Below are positions 37,276-51,009 of a stretch of DNA of 64,000 nucleotides, one piece after another. Source of the stretch: Manduca sexta. Taxonomy: Eukaryota; Arthropoda; Insecta; Lepidoptera; Sphingidae. Numbering within the stretch: the stretch's first letter is position 1; each line of letters begins with the position of its first letter. The stretch lies in the NCBI RefSeq assembly GCF_014839805.1, contig NC_051139.1, forward strand, positions 1,240,001 to 1,304,000, read 5' to 3'. Under the pieces are notes generated by a model. The model had not been told where the DNA came from and searched no databases. It saw nothing but the letters and a program-made list of their open reading frames with translations. The position numbers and the translations under genes are program-made.

Positions 37276-39519
37276 TATAATATTTCATATAAGTAACTCT
37301 ATAAAAATAGAGATCTTTCAAATGCGACTTTGATCTAAGCTTACATTAGAAGTGTTTATTATTAGCACGTATAACTTTTTAGCCAACTTAATAGTACTTT
37401 CCTTACATCTAAATTTTATGAAATGTACAGACTAATTTGCTGTAATAATTTTCCGTAGTGGCTTAGCTGTCGCTTCGAGAAATATTGTTTCCTCAATTTT
37501 GCGACCGAAGCGCATTCCGGCGGTCGCAATGTCATACTAACCTTATTAATTACGCGACCTCCAATGCTCTTATGTTTATCTTTACGTACCGGCGTGTTGT
37601 GTTAGCTTTGTGTGATTTGTGTTTATACCATCATTATGGACGACCTCATGTCTCTACAAATTGCATTTAGGTTTTTTACACGGCTCAAAGTCAACTTAAG
37701 CGGTACAAGGATTCATAAGATTCCTTTGATTTATATTTGATCTTCAGTAGCAGCAGAAGCATTTACACCAGTTGCACAAAATACGCGCGGATTACTGTAA
37801 AACTAATTTGTTTTAAAATATTTGACGAGAAAGGACATACTCTTAACGATGAAAATGTCTAATCACATAAAAAATATATTAAACACTGTGAGAACCAGAA
37901 TACAATATGATTGTGATAAAACTATTATATTTGACTTGAAATGTAATGATTATATACATTGCTACATACATCACGTTCATATTTCACAAAATAAACAGTA
38001 AGTCCTATACATTTTTGTATAAAGTAGGATAAGTACACTAGGATTACATAAATAAAATTTAGAAAAAGATAGTTATTTTAAAATTAAACATATCTACAGT
38101 AACCATAAAGTCATTGTCCAGTTATTTAATGTTCAAAAAATATGTTCGATGTAATCTCTTTATGATATGTTCCGATGTGTGTCAAGATTCCTACTTGTTA
38201 AGCCAGTTGTGATAAACCAATGATACAATATCTTTCAAAAGTACAACTGAATTTATGCGATTGTTTATCGATCCGAAACTCCATTAGTGCACATTGGTAA
38301 GGGCCAGATACAATGTTAATCAAAACAAAACAAAAATAAATTTGACTAGATTCTAGAATGCAGTTGTTCGAAGCTACAATCGCAACAGATTTCATGGTCA
38401 ACTCTACCTTGTTATTTACAATATGGTACAATTGTTACAGTGCATTTATTTAAGGCTATTGCTAGTGTTCGTTTATGTTATAACATTGGTTTTATAGAGC
38501 TGGTTTTATAAATATAACTCAAAATACCTAATCCCGATTAATTGATTTTTGTAACTCTACTAAAAGTCTAAATTTGAAGCTACAACTTAGTTATTGGCTA
38601 GTGTCGAAATATTTATCATTGCACTGCGCTCTACGTACTAACGCAGAGCGCAGTTTCTCCGCGGACGTTTGTTTCCGCTGCACAATATTTTCCTTCACTG
38701 CACAGCGTTCATTTACTTTAATGGGATCCACTTAAGTTTCTATTTCCATAAATATCTCCGGCATCGTAGATATGACACGTGGCAAATATCAACTCATTTC
38801 ACTCGAGGGCTAATATCGTTTTGAGAAAATTGTTATATTAATATATTTTTTTCAAACTTGAATAATATAGGGATATAAAGTTTGAGGTACTAGTAGAATG
38901 ATAACTGTAACTAAATTAAATTTAATAACCTACATTACGCCTTTATGACAAAGGTTTTAATTTAATTTTGTATTGATTACATTTGTTTCAAAAACCTTAT
39001 TTGCGTGTATTTGTACTTCTCATTATGCACATGAGTTTTGAGCATGATATCCTCAAACACTTTACCTTTAATGTAGAACCCCACAAATATTTTTTTCCAA
39101 AATCAACACACATAGGTATCTTGTACGTTTTTCCTCGTGGAACTCTTCAAATGCACATTATATTCTTCGAATTTAACTACCATTAAATAAAATTGCTTTG
39201 TATGCATCATGCATTTTTCTCCGGAATTGCTTTAACCCACTTTTTTTAAAAACTGTACCTGTGCTAAAGGTAAATATTAAAAATAACAAAAATGAACTAC
39301 TTCATTACTCGTATATTCGGTGCATCTTAGCATTAATTTAGCGATATTATCTAACTAGATACCCATAAAAAAAATGTAATTACACAGTTTAGTTTGCCAT
39401 ATAGGCAAAAAGAGTTGAAGTTTTCACTCTATCCACAAACAGGTGCATAAAATAACACCATTATACATACGGCTCACATATTTAGATAACAGTATAAACT
39501 AACTCAAAAAACTACTCTG
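37276..39519. other. AT-rich sequence, nothing recognised
   Basis: No supported gene. 38625-38690 has a small patch (CTGCGCTCTACGTACTAACGCAGAGCGCAG) that forms a short imperfect hairpin of unknown meaning. Confidence 0.45.
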
Positions 39520-39660
39520 AGATCCGTAGTGCGGGCGATGAACAGACTTTAAACGAGACACGCGGGTTCGGATTCCGTAATAAACTTGTACATATCTCGG
39601 ATATGCAGTTGATAAACACGACACAAGACATGTATCCACCTATCAAAGAGTTTGGACTAT
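39520..39660 (+). mobile_element. Possible tRNA-derived SINE head
   Basis: CGTAGTGCGGGCGATGAAC and GCGGGTTCGGATTCCGTAA resemble A- and B-box regions (B-box-like at 39565-39576). The body GATATGCAGTTGATAAACACG follows. Family not recognised. Confidence 0.45.
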
Positions 39661-40002
39661 GTGTGACTATTTGATTTTATTCATTGTTTCTTTCAATGTT
39701 TATTCATTACTATGCGAGGTGTGTACTACTGTTTAAAAGATAACCATCAACGAGTACATTTCGCATACTAGGTTAAACTCGTGCCAGTGGCGACTACATA
39801 GTTCAATGAAGCAATATTTTAACCAAACTCACTGCAAAACATATTGTGACGAAGGCTCATGAAGTATATATTAACAAATGTCTACGATTGAGCGCATGGA
39901 GCCATGCAGCGCTATGTAATGTTAAGTTCTGGCGTTACTACTATTTGTAGGTAGATTTCGGAGAGGCGAAGAGATAGTTCGATCATCTTGAAGTCTTAAA
40001 AA

Positions 40003-40266
40003 GTGGACCTTAAACATATTTTTCGAAAATCCATTCCATTAAAGCGTTGGTTAAACGCGTCCAAAGTGAACACGGAGATGTTTATCACGTGTATTATTAA
40101 CGAATCTTGTTTAATCTCGCCGGAGGTGGCGGTGATTTTGCTGTCGAATCGCCGAATTCTAAGCCTCGATTCTAATTATTGTACATTCCTCGGCGAAGTG
40201 AATGCCTCCGTCAGGTTTTGCCAATGCTATCCAGCTTTTGATCCACATTTTTCGTACAACTTGTAG
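40003..40266 (+). other. Open frame of unusual composition near contig end
   Basis: An 87-codon stretch, the first true ATG being internal at about 40078, with mixed third-position use and a plausible peptide (SPEVAVILLSNRRILS...FCQCYPAFDPHFSYNL, then stop). It lies 230 bases before the contig end. There is no clean acceptor at the start. It could be a terminal exon, a pseudogene piece or a conserved non-coding element; I do not recognise a family. Confidence 0.22.
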
Positions 40267-40492
40267 GCGATCTACATTCATTTGAATCCCTAACCAAATT
40301 AAATCTAGTTCCGTTTTGAAGCAATTATAATATCGTATAAATATTTGTGCTCAATGTTCGTGATCAATATTTAGAATATTTATAACCTTTGCAAAAATAA
40401 GTTTTGGTTCATTTAATCGTATTTTCTTAAATACGACCAATTACTTAATTTTAATATTCATTACTTACTCTCAAAGATGAAAGTTTAAAATA

Positions 40493-40992
40493 NNNNNNNN
40501 NNNNNNNNNNNNNNNNNNNNNNNNNNNNNNNNNNNNNNNNNNNNNNNNNNNNNNNNNNNNNNNNNNNNNNNNNNNNNNNNNNNNNNNNNNNNNNNNNNNN
40601 NNNNNNNNNNNNNNNNNNNNNNNNNNNNNNNNNNNNNNNNNNNNNNNNNNNNNNNNNNNNNNNNNNNNNNNNNNNNNNNNNNNNNNNNNNNNNNNNNNNN
40701 NNNNNNNNNNNNNNNNNNNNNNNNNNNNNNNNNNNNNNNNNNNNNNNNNNNNNNNNNNNNNNNNNNNNNNNNNNNNNNNNNNNNNNNNNNNNNNNNNNNN
40801 NNNNNNNNNNNNNNNNNNNNNNNNNNNNNNNNNNNNNNNNNNNNNNNNNNNNNNNNNNNNNNNNNNNNNNNNNNNNNNNNNNNNNNNNNNNNNNNNNNNN
40901 NNNNNNNNNNNNNNNNNNNNNNNNNNNNNNNNNNNNNNNNNNNNNNNNNNNNNNNNNNNNNNNNNNNNNNNNNNNNNNNNNNNNNNNNNNNN
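40493..40992. other. Assembly gap, 500 N
   Basis: A run of exactly 500 N. The round length, identical to the second gap, indicates a scaffolding placeholder and not a measured distance. The long apparent open frame across it is an artefact of the unknown bases. Confidence 0.99.
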
Positions 40993-43344
40993 AAGAATGT
41001 GGGCCAATACTAATATTCTTTAAGAGAGGTTCCCAACGCCATTATTCCTCTAACCTTTCTTTTCTAATGTAAAGTTCGAAACGTCAATATTCAAAGATTT
41101 GTTAGGTATTGTCCATGTCCATTGACGAAGACATTTTTGCTTTTAGTCTGAACTTTTGCTATAACAGCGGCAGTGTAGATAGCTACTATATTATTATATG
41201 TAAGTTCATCGTAGTAGGTACCCACGTTATAACAGAATATTACGGTGGGAAAATAATTATGGTCGTAATTAGCTTCATAAATATTTATAATTCTTGATTT
41301 CTTTAATTTTCAAATTATCGAAAAACCTAAAAAGAAGTAGGACCATCGTTTAAATGAATGTATAAACGCTTTCATTTTCTGAAAATTGGTAACAAGTCTT
41401 TTGTGTAATTGTGGTAAAATATATACTAACATTATTACACAAGGTCTGCAAGAAATGTCCAGAAATCTCGAAACCTAAGACAATACACAAGCCGCGTTGA
41501 CCGTGGAAAGTAGTCCTCGCTGATAGGGCACGTTGGCGTTAACCCGCGCACTCGTAGTGTGAACAATATTGTATTATTCATTGTTCGAGATTGATTGCTT
41601 TATTGACTGATTTTTGATGTAAGTATTTTGACAGTTGCCTAAGCCGAAACAGTTTCGAAAGAGCTCCTACCTCTCGCAAAAGAGAGGTGTTACTTGAAAG
41701 AGTCCACCGGAACGGTACAACTATGTGAACAGTCACCAATATAAATACATTTATAATTACAAAACTTCATATCACCAAGCAAAATGAAAATTAGGCCCCT
41801 CTTAGTTTATTTCCATGACGAAAGAAAAAGATTAGTAAGTATACATAATAAGTGATTTGAAAATATTAATCTGTTTACCATTTTTTGCTGCTGATTGCAC
41901 ATTGATCCGTTTATGTATTTATTATATAAAATTATACTGTCCTTACAAAATTTTATAAAATCTCAATAGATCTTAGCGATGCTAAAACTGAAATAATATG
42001 GATAGGTCCAGCCAAATGAAACTAAATTAATCTGTCAATCATAACGTAATAATGTATCGAGTTGGCGGTAAACAGCGAGTCTTAAACACAGGGCACAGAC
42101 CGTGCGCGATGTGTGGGTGGATGTGCCTGAGGGAGATTTCGATACGTTCAAATAAAACTATTACACCCATATATTTATGACAAAAACAACTGGTGCTTTA
42201 ACATTAACTGAACAATAGGGCACAGCACTAGAAGAGAGTGAACATCCTAGAAAGGTAAGTGGCAACGAAGAGTTTCTAAAAATGCACCTCTAAGGGGTGC
42301 TAGTAAAATACGGTGCCATCTCGCGTTTAGCAATTTCAAATATTTACCTGTATATGGACGCTCGACACAGTTACTATCAGACGAGCAATTACTTGATTTA
42401 TAATTAAGTTTCCAAAAAAGTCAGTCAGTAAAAAAAAGTGAATTCTAGGATCATGTCTGCCTCGGCAGTCTGTTCCAGTGCCACTAAGCTATTATAGTCT
42501 GACGTATTATTTTTCGAAAATATAAGATTAATATAGCGTATCTAAAACATACAAAAAGACGATGCTTATCATACGGAGACAATGTATCAATAAACGTCAG
42601 ATGAGCCGGAGATGATGCAATTGTCAAAAAAACACAATGGCGATGACTCGATGACGCACAGCATCAGATTAGTGCAACAGGCGCCGAAGGTACAACAGAG
42701 GATTTTGAATATTACGGAGAAAATTCGGTGAATAATGTACCCATAGATTACATATTGAGTCATGTATGAGACATGTATAGGTATGTTTTCTACAAATCTG
42801 CTTGGCAATGAAAGGCCAGTTTAGTGTGCAGTGTGTGAGCGAGCCCGACAGGGGTGACTAAAAAGGTTTTCTGGTCGAGCATTTTAGAAATTATTAATAT
42901 TACTTTAAGCTAAATTTGTAATAGTTATCTTGCGAATCACTGGGCTGTAGTGGTGGTGAAACTCGATTGACATCTCTGCCATTTAGATCCTGAGCTTGAT
43001 AGATGGCGAAATTACTTACCTGGTTTGAATAAGTTACGCCTATTGTTACTTACTATTTCACTCATTTTGTTAGGAATATTGTTAAAACTATCTTTTTGAA
43101 GGAATTATTGAAAACGTAAACGTAACGAGTCTCAGAAGACATGGGTAATATGGTAGTAATGTTTAATGTGTAAGATTAGTGACAGTCTTATATATTATCC
43201 CTTGCTCCTTAAACCAATTTCTTCGACAATGCTTCCATGAAATTTCAAGCATTCATCATCAGGTGTTTTATTATAGATGCTATTGATAGTAAAACAATGA
43301 TAAATAATATCGTATTAGAAAACAAGTGTCCAGTGTTTGTTTTA

Positions 43345-43478
43345 TTGTGCATAAAGCGCATGCTACTCTGACGGGCGGACAGTCGGCCGAGGCGACATTG
43401 AAAGTTGGCGTTACCTTACGTAACACTAGAAACGTCGGGCGAGTGTATTGAATATCAGCCGAGCGCACGTGGCTTCGG
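43345..43478. promoter_or_regulatory. CpG-enriched island (right copy)
   Basis: Partner of 18517-18660 with only scattered changes; the CACGTG motif is retained. Confidence 0.3.
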
Positions 43479-43481
43479 CAC

Positions 43482-43534
43482 ACTGAACACACACGCACAC
43501 TCATACACACACACGCACACACACATCATGCTCC
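43482..43534. repeat. (AC)n microsatellite, right copy
   Basis: Counterpart of 18459-18516, slightly shorter. Confidence 0.85.
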
Positions 43535-45357
43535 GTGTAATTACTGGACATCATGACACCAACATCTACACCCTCCCGCGGCCCAATTGTCGTATGCACG
43601 AGGTTGCATTATAATTGAATGAAATTGGAATATAATACATTATACTGCTTTTTCCAGTTAAAAGAAAATTTTAGCCACTTTAATTAAGGCATTATGAGAA
43701 TGTAGTTCAGTGCCAAGCAGTGTTTTTGTAATTTTAATTTCGGGTGATGTTACTGTTTATGTGTGATCGTGTCGCTTGACATCGGGCGAGCGGTTTTATT
43801 TTCTCGTTGTCCAGTTGTATAATTTCTTTCACCCTCCTCGTTAAGAGGTGTCGCAACTTACAACTTTGTTGGTATTATCTCAAATGTGTTACACAGATCT
43901 GCATACAAGCAAGTGGGTCACCAGACTTCGAGTGTTCTTCATCGACGAAACTAGACAAATATTCGATGTGCTATCATCGTCAAGAAAACATAGGGTTGAG
44001 AAAGAGGAAGTATTTAAGCCTCCGAAAATCTCTCACTAATATGTAGTGTTGCAGGAATTCGTCACTTCTTATTGCGTTTCTGTAACATAGTAGTTATATG
44101 CCCAACTAGGCGGCAAATTCCGCCACTTTATCAAGAAAACCTATTCTTGTAAAACATGTTCTACTTTTATTGATATCAATGAAATCATTTCGTCCAATTT
44201 GTTATGAGAATGTAGTATGAAGACAGATGTACAAATTAGTTGTGATTGTGTCACGTTTCTACAAACGTTCTTTAGCAATTGCGTAGGTCTCCTTCCCCTT
44301 TCGAATGGCTGGTCTGTTTCTCCTTCGGGGTCGGTTTGATGAGGACGGTCTCCTAGATTTGCTTTAGGCTATCTTTTGTATATTCTGAAAAGAATTGTAA
44401 TAATTGAAATGAGCGGTTAGCCGATAGTAGTAACGCAATAACCACTTGCGTGTTCCGCTAGCATTAATTTGTTCTTTTATTTTCAAAGTTGGTAAATACT
44501 GGGAATGATATTTTCAAGAAACGTGATTACGGTTTACATACAATGTAGATTATTATTAAATAAAGCGCTTTTTTAAAGCGATGACGAACAAAGAAGTGTC
44601 CATTAAGATGGAAGCCATTTCTCTTATGCGGAGTCGTGTCATAAAAATAGATTGGTTTATTAAACAGCGCTTTTTCAGTGTTACCACGCAACCTAGTAAT
44701 AAATTACTCAGCATATAAGGATTGCCGCGCATTAACTCCCCTTCGACTTATCGCCCGAAAATAAAGCAAGCGCCTAGTGAAAAATGGACTTATGTGTATT
44801 GTTGTCCATAAAACACACTTTATTCTGAAACTTGAGTTTATATATTCTTGTAAAAATTGGTATTAAGACTCGTTCTGTTATAGAGCGTTCCAGTTTCAAT
44901 CAGTGTATATCTACTAATGTCTGATTTACCACGAGGTACGTTGCCGTCTTTATGGAGCTAACAAAAGAATAATCAACCATATTTTATGACATAGCAAAGT
45001 ATTTTTTAAAATAAAAATCGTTTTTGCTAGATTGGGATTTTAGATAAGTTTAATTTAGTCCTTGATATATATATACCATTTATTATAATGTACCTAACGA
45101 GTCTATTTTTGCAACACCTTGTTTTAGGCCTTTGTACCAAGGCGATATGTGTGCGTCAACCTAAGTCATAAAAAAATATTGGGCGAGGTTCGGAGTGCAT
45201 TCGCAATTGGAGCGTCCAGTTTATTAGTACATTAACATGATAACCTCCCACAGTTATCTCGAGATTTACTCTCTCTTTCTAATGCTGACCTAATTCCGTG
45301 CGGCGGATAGCGTTGCATCTCGAGAGGTTTACTGAATTTGTGTTAAGGTTACTCCAT

Positions 45358-45570
45358 TAGTCAATAGTCTAGTAGGTAATGAAACCCAAAGCCGTGAAGT
45401 CCTGAGTTCAAACATTGGAATATGGATAATCGTATGAGTTCTAGTATTGAATAAAATATTCTTTGTTGCTGGTAAGAAGGTTTCGTTTGGTATTCACTAA
45501 GATAGACCGGTATAACTCGGTTTATTATAACACGTCGGTCGTTCTCGGCATTACATTTAAATTGGGCTTT
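45358..45570 (+). mobile_element. tRNA-derived SINE (right copy)
   Basis: Plus-strand partner of 16400-16612. The A box is TAGTCTAGTAGG here, with two differences from the left copy, and the B-box region GAGTTCAAAC is the same. Confidence 0.6.
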
Positions 45571-47185
45571 ATTTATCATCAAGTGCAATGACCAATACCT
45601 TCATAGCAAATAATCATTGCTCTATTGGTACTGCTGCCTACCTAGCTCGTAAACCGCGTGAGGTTATAACCTGGCTACATTCATCAATTTTGTACTTTAC
45701 TGTCTACTCCGCCATGTGCAATAGTTCTCGACCTTTAGGGCGTCTGTCCATTTCGTAAGGGTGTCAGCGTTTGTGTTGCGCTCTTGCGCTCGAGACAATC
45801 TCGCAGCAAAGGGCAACTGTGTATATCCACCCCGCTTCTACTGAGGTACAACATTTAAACTTGTAACAATTATTGAGTTCTTAACATGCGCACGTTCTTG
45901 GGGGCCTAAAAAAGGTTCAACTAGGTGGATACCAACTCTATCTGCTTTTGGCCTTAATTCATGTGAAAGCAATTTTGTGATACAAGCGGAGTGATTTGAA
46001 GAACATTGCTGTCCTAGTATTGTTAAATTTAACATCTGATCAGAATGCGACGAGCGAAGTGCAACATGCGGCACTTTTTAATGATCATTAAAAGACAGAT
46101 GTTTAATCTCAAAGCAAGAGAGTGTCATTGGGGAATGTTCACATAGCTTCACTTTGTATATCTAAACAATCTACATTATTACCTATTTCGAATCTCGTAA
46201 ATATCATTCGCAGAGTACTAATCAGAGCAAGCATTAATAAATGTTCGAGTCTACAGTTAAAAGTAGTAACGATAATACAGCTCAAAGAAAACTATGTCAC
46301 AGCCTTGATGTTACCACTGATAACCCCGCCGGGAATCGAACACGCTATCATTCAGAAACCAGATTTGGCTGTTACGCAAGCGGAAACTGTGTGTGTAGTC
46401 AGCCGTATGATAAGCTATAATGTTTATATTTCGTCCCAGTATTTTAGGGTTCCGTCAGTTTATTATAAACCCGATGATTTATGTTATAGTATACGAGTTA
46501 TTAGTTAGCAGTTTGGTCCCTTCAATTCTTTTTTAGAAATTCGGGCTCGATAGCCACTGCCACTAGCAAGAAATTTTCTCAACAGGCACACACAGAATTG
46601 ACACGAGATCATGATAATTTTTGTCTCACCATACAAGAATTATTATAGTGTATAGAAAAAATCCGTTTACGTCGCATCTCACGTAGAGCCTGTGAAACTA
46701 ACTCAAGACGCGAGTTTTTATAAGCGCTGTTCTATAGACTCTTAAATAAATTAAACTACAAAAATAAATATTTATTCCATTTCGTATTACAATAAAACAA
46801 TAGATTTCTCAATTATAACTTAAATTAGCTAATATGAATGCTTCAAATTACGGAACCCTTGCAGGTACTTCCCTCACACTTGGCTCACGTTTCACTCACA
46901 CTCAACTGTTTTGATGATAGTGAGCGAGTATAGGTATTGCTTTTTTCACACATTATACATTTTGCGTCGTCAGGCATGTTTGAATTATTGCTATAAAATT
47001 ATTTATATGTAATAAAACCGGCTTATATCACTCATGATATTTGTTAGTAAGTATATTCACTACAATTCCGATCAAACAGATACACAACCGCTCTTGTAGG
47101 GCACTTGCTAGACAAGACCTTAGTACCCAGAGACGAACACTAGAATGCAGAGATTGGCACTATTTTTTCTATGTTATTGTTGGAT

Positions 47186-47198
47186 TATACCTTATTTA
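47186..47198. other. Empty SINE target site
   Basis: TATACCTTATTTA occurs once here, the reverse complement of the 13-base duplication around the SINE at 14406-14742. Both flanks align without a gap to the left copy once SINE and one duplicate are removed. This is the pre-insertion allele. Confidence 0.9.
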
Positions 47199-47895
47199 AC
47201 TGTAGGACGTGATATTTGTAAAAATATTATGGTATACCAATTGCGGTCATCTAAAAAGACTGCTCAGTACCGCTTTATAACACGCTGGTTGGTACAAGTT
47301 CACTTTGACTATTTCTGATTATAAAAGATGATGTCTATGCAACGAGACAAATGTTTGTTGATGCGTAAAAGTTTCGATTTTAGGTGTAGTGGTAGAGCGT
47401 AGTTGATAATAAGGACTATACTTGCGTCTTAGTGTGAAGTGGGGAATATGTTTGCTATTTGCATTATGGATAGTTTTGCGAGACGTATTTAAATATACAC
47501 ATTTGAGAAACAAATATGTATAATGTATTAATCTGGCGATTAAAGAAACAAGAATTCAAATTTAGTTGATAAGATAAAATTTAAGTTACTAAAAATATTA
47601 TAAAATCGTTATTATATCGATTTACTAGATCTACGGCTTATTTATCATGTTATTATTATTGAGGAATTCTCGCGTGAGTTTCATGAACACGATACTTCTG
47701 TTCCTTTAACGATTAATGAAAACAACTATTTTATTATTATAATGCAAAGTAAATAAATCTTCGCAATTATTGCACCTGTCTGCTTATAATTAGCGTTTTT
47801 TTGTACAGCACATTCATATACATTTGAATTTTTTTTACAAAGTACTCTGAGATATCCTAGTGTCTTCCATTGTTTCAATAAGCCGTATTCTACAA

Positions 47896-48249
47896 TTAAG
47901 GCGATACCTCAAGGTCCATTTTCATACATTTTGTTTCACCTTTAATCTGGGTAACTAAACAAGTATTGGCAAGTAAAGAATTTAAATTCACGTCTAGTTA
48001 GTGATTAGTTCTCGCAGTTGAAGAAAAACGTAAAATAATTAATAATCATGGATATTTCGGCCTTTAAAATTTAATATGACGAAATTTAAAAGGCAGAAAT
48101 ATCCATGATCCATGATTTTTCTTTCAACTGCGAGAACTAATCACTAACTAGACATGAATTTAAATTCTTTACTTGCCAATACTTGTTTAGTTACCCAGAT
48201 TAAAGGTGAAACAAAATGTATGAAAATGGACCTTGAGGTATCGCCTTAA
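47896..48249. mobile_element. 354-bp palindromic (foldback) MITE, right copy only
   Basis: This is a nearly perfect hairpin. The outer ~128 bases of each arm are complementary with a single mismatch that I could find (CACGTC against CATGTC), followed by slightly less perfect inner arms and a short AT-rich centre near 48060-48075. It begins TTAAGGCGATACC and ends GGTATCGCCTTAA. Flanking SINE sequence is continuous in the left copy without it, proving insertion or precise loss. The TTAA ends suggest a piggyBac-type TTAA target duplication, but because TTAA is palindromic this is inference. No transposase is encoded, so it would be mobilised in trans. Confidence 0.88.
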
Positions 48250-48345
48250 TACACTCCCGATGTAGTCAAAGCGATTGAACCCGAGACCTCCGCCACATTA
48301 ATATGATCTAGTTTTCTAGGTTACCTACGCTTAAGAACACGGTGA
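48250..48345 (-). mobile_element. tRNA-derived SINE head (right copy, split by MITE)
   Basis: Partner of the first half of 13610-13760. On the minus strand it shows a better B box, GGTTCAATCGC, and then runs into the MITE. The second half of the SINE resumes at 47895 and below. Confidence 0.6.
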
Positions 48346-48724
48346 AGTGATAATAAATAAATTTGTGAGCGGAATGCAGTTTCCTACATTCTATCGTCAG
48401 CAGTAAATGTCGACACTTCGCATCAAATCCTCATCAGTGACACGATATATTATGCAAAATTAAATTTATTAGTGCAATATTTTAGAATATACATAAAACT
48501 ATCTTCTGTAAAACTTTAGAGGAGGTTTATATTCAGCTTTAGACTGCCAAAAGCTGATGATGGTTGGAATATAAAGCAACGTCCAATTTTCTGAAATGGA
48601 TATTCTTTTGGGCATTCATTTATTTGTGCTATATAAATATAACAAACTGTATTTTAACTGATAAAAATAAAATATAATTTATTTTCTAATACTCTATACT
48701 TATCATTGACTCGGAACAGCGTAA

Positions 48725-49010
48725 TGTTGCTCGCGGCTTCGCCCGTGTGACATTATCTTTCTCCTCTAGAAAAGTTCCTAAAATATTGAAGCAATATACC
48801 AGCGCCATCTATGTAATAAATCAGATTAAAGAGGGTGTCTATATTTGCAATGGGACCAAATTACTGGGATAAAAAGGTAGCTTATATGTTTAGTCCATGG
48901 TTTATCCGTGTGCCAAATTTCATTCAAAATCCGTTGAATTGTTTTTGTGTTTACTTCTAAAAAAAACATCCAAACATATAAATGCATTCACAAACTTTCG
49001 CATTTATAAT
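48725..49010 (+). repeat. Degenerate interspersed repeat (right copy)
   Basis: Plus-strand partner of 12590-12870, beginning GCTCGCGGCTTCGCCCGTGT, then GTTTATCCGTGTGCC and CAAAATCCGTTGAATTG. Its sequence is closer to the expected family pattern than the left copy. Confidence 0.6.
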
Positions 49011-51009
49011 ATAAGTACAAAGTAAAATTTCGGAAAGTTTACCTATACAGTGTAAGTAAAGGCAGTTCCTTCAAAGTAAAACATAAAACAAGTGTTTAAA
49101 CGAAGGTAAATATTCAATATTTCAACAATATAAATATATTTTGATAGCTGGTAACCTCGCGTACCAGAGTCCATCATGGGCAGCCACGGCTTATTTCTGC
49201 CGCTGAGCAACAGAGTAAATACACTGTTGCGTTTCTTTTTTAAGGACATTGTAGAGTTTGTAATTAATGGTCACGAAAAATTAACGTTACTTCTAGGGAT
49301 AGCGAGTTCAATCTAAAGCTGTTTTTTATAATGTATAGTCTCAGGAGTCTAATTTGTTTGTGGTTAGCCGTAGCGATCGCTAGGCAAAAATTTCGTTGAC
49401 CGCGTCGTTCATTACAACAAAAACATTTACAAACAGAAACGCCCAGCTGTTGTCGGTTGTCACTAACCACATTACAACTTTTCAGCGACAAATGTACTTT
49501 ACACCATAATTTTCCTTTATGATACATATTGTGTTTATTAACAATAAATGCCACAGTAATTTCGTAAGAGGAATAAATACATTTCCTTGTGTACTTGCTC
49601 TATGGTTTGTTGCGAGTTGTTAATACCCGCGAGCCATGTGACTCAATTAACTACTTTATGCTCTCGTTTTATCATTATATGCATTGTTTCACCAGAATTA
49701 TGACACATTGGACATATTTTTCCCCTTTTTAAGTTCAGTAATATAAATACGATAACTTGTGAAGACGTGTGGAATAAACTTGCATGAAATTTGGCGTAAT
49801 TAAACTGAATCCTGTATGAAAATACTTAGGTTAGGTTACTTTTCAACTCGGAAAGTACGTTATAGGGATTATATCTCAGGAATAATTGTCACGCCATATC
49901 ACTTACGGGAAAAAGCTTCTGTAGTTATATATATTAAATGTAATAAACTGTTTAGCATTCGAGATAATTATACAGATAATATTATTAGAATTGACCGTCC
50001 GTTATATGACGTACTATTAACGTTTTATTTTATATGTGCACGTAAAAAATTACAACTTACATATTTATTAAAAATGAAGAATAATTATAATCTTGGTTCC
50101 AGAATTTCTTACCAAATTCTATATTTTTTTCCAAATTGTTTCTTTAGTTTAAGATAGAATTGATTCCCGGTTTACTATTTAGTCATTACGTATCATTAAT
50201 ATTTTAATGAAGAAACTATAGGGATAGGAAACAAAATGTAAAAATTGCACTGTATAATGTATTATTACCGTAGGGAATGTATATTACTTTAGGAAACTTG
50301 TCCTGCAAATATTATCTAATTATTTTAATAAATAACATATTATACTAGCTTTTAATTAAAGAAAAATATTGGTTTAAGTTAAAGGTAGAAAATATTATTG
50401 CGTTGTTACAATATTTCCAAAGACTAAGAAAACAGAAGGCGTACGGTGGAGTCACTCACTTCAGGTCAGCCAGCTTTAGGTACATTCATTGTTTACGTCA
50501 TTTATTAACTTGAATTTAGATTATAAAAAACATTGACGCATATAATGCTACACACGAAAAACAATATAACCGAGGTTAAATTTAACTGTACGTTAATTAA
50601 ATATTTCCAGTATTTGCGCTACGTGGAACAACCGCAAAGTGCTTCCGATTTTCTAATTAAAATGGTATGTTGGTAGTTAATACTTTATATTAGTTGTCAT
50701 AATAACAGGTATTTAGGTATAAATTAGAGAAATTAACGTATGATTTAAATTTAAACATTGAACTAGATTATTTTTATTTTTTACCAACAGATAATCGTAT
50801 ATTAATTGGTAATCGACTTTTTTCCAGTATATTTTAAATACAGTTCAATTACTGCTTGTATAAAACATTGAATTAAATAACCTGATTTGAACACAGGTAA
50901 AGTACTGAAACTGTACACTCTGTGGAGTTCTAGATTAGATTTTAAAATCTTGCGACAAATATTTGTGTTATTTTTTTATTCTTAAAAACCATATCGTGTT
51001 GCCCGAGTC

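Noticed and set aside
38625..38690. Short imperfect hairpin with GCGCTCT..AGAGCGC arms
   Set aside because: The stem is too short, and nothing links it to a known RNA or terminator.
40471..41007. 178-codon frame across the first gap
   Set aside because: It consists almost entirely of unknown bases.
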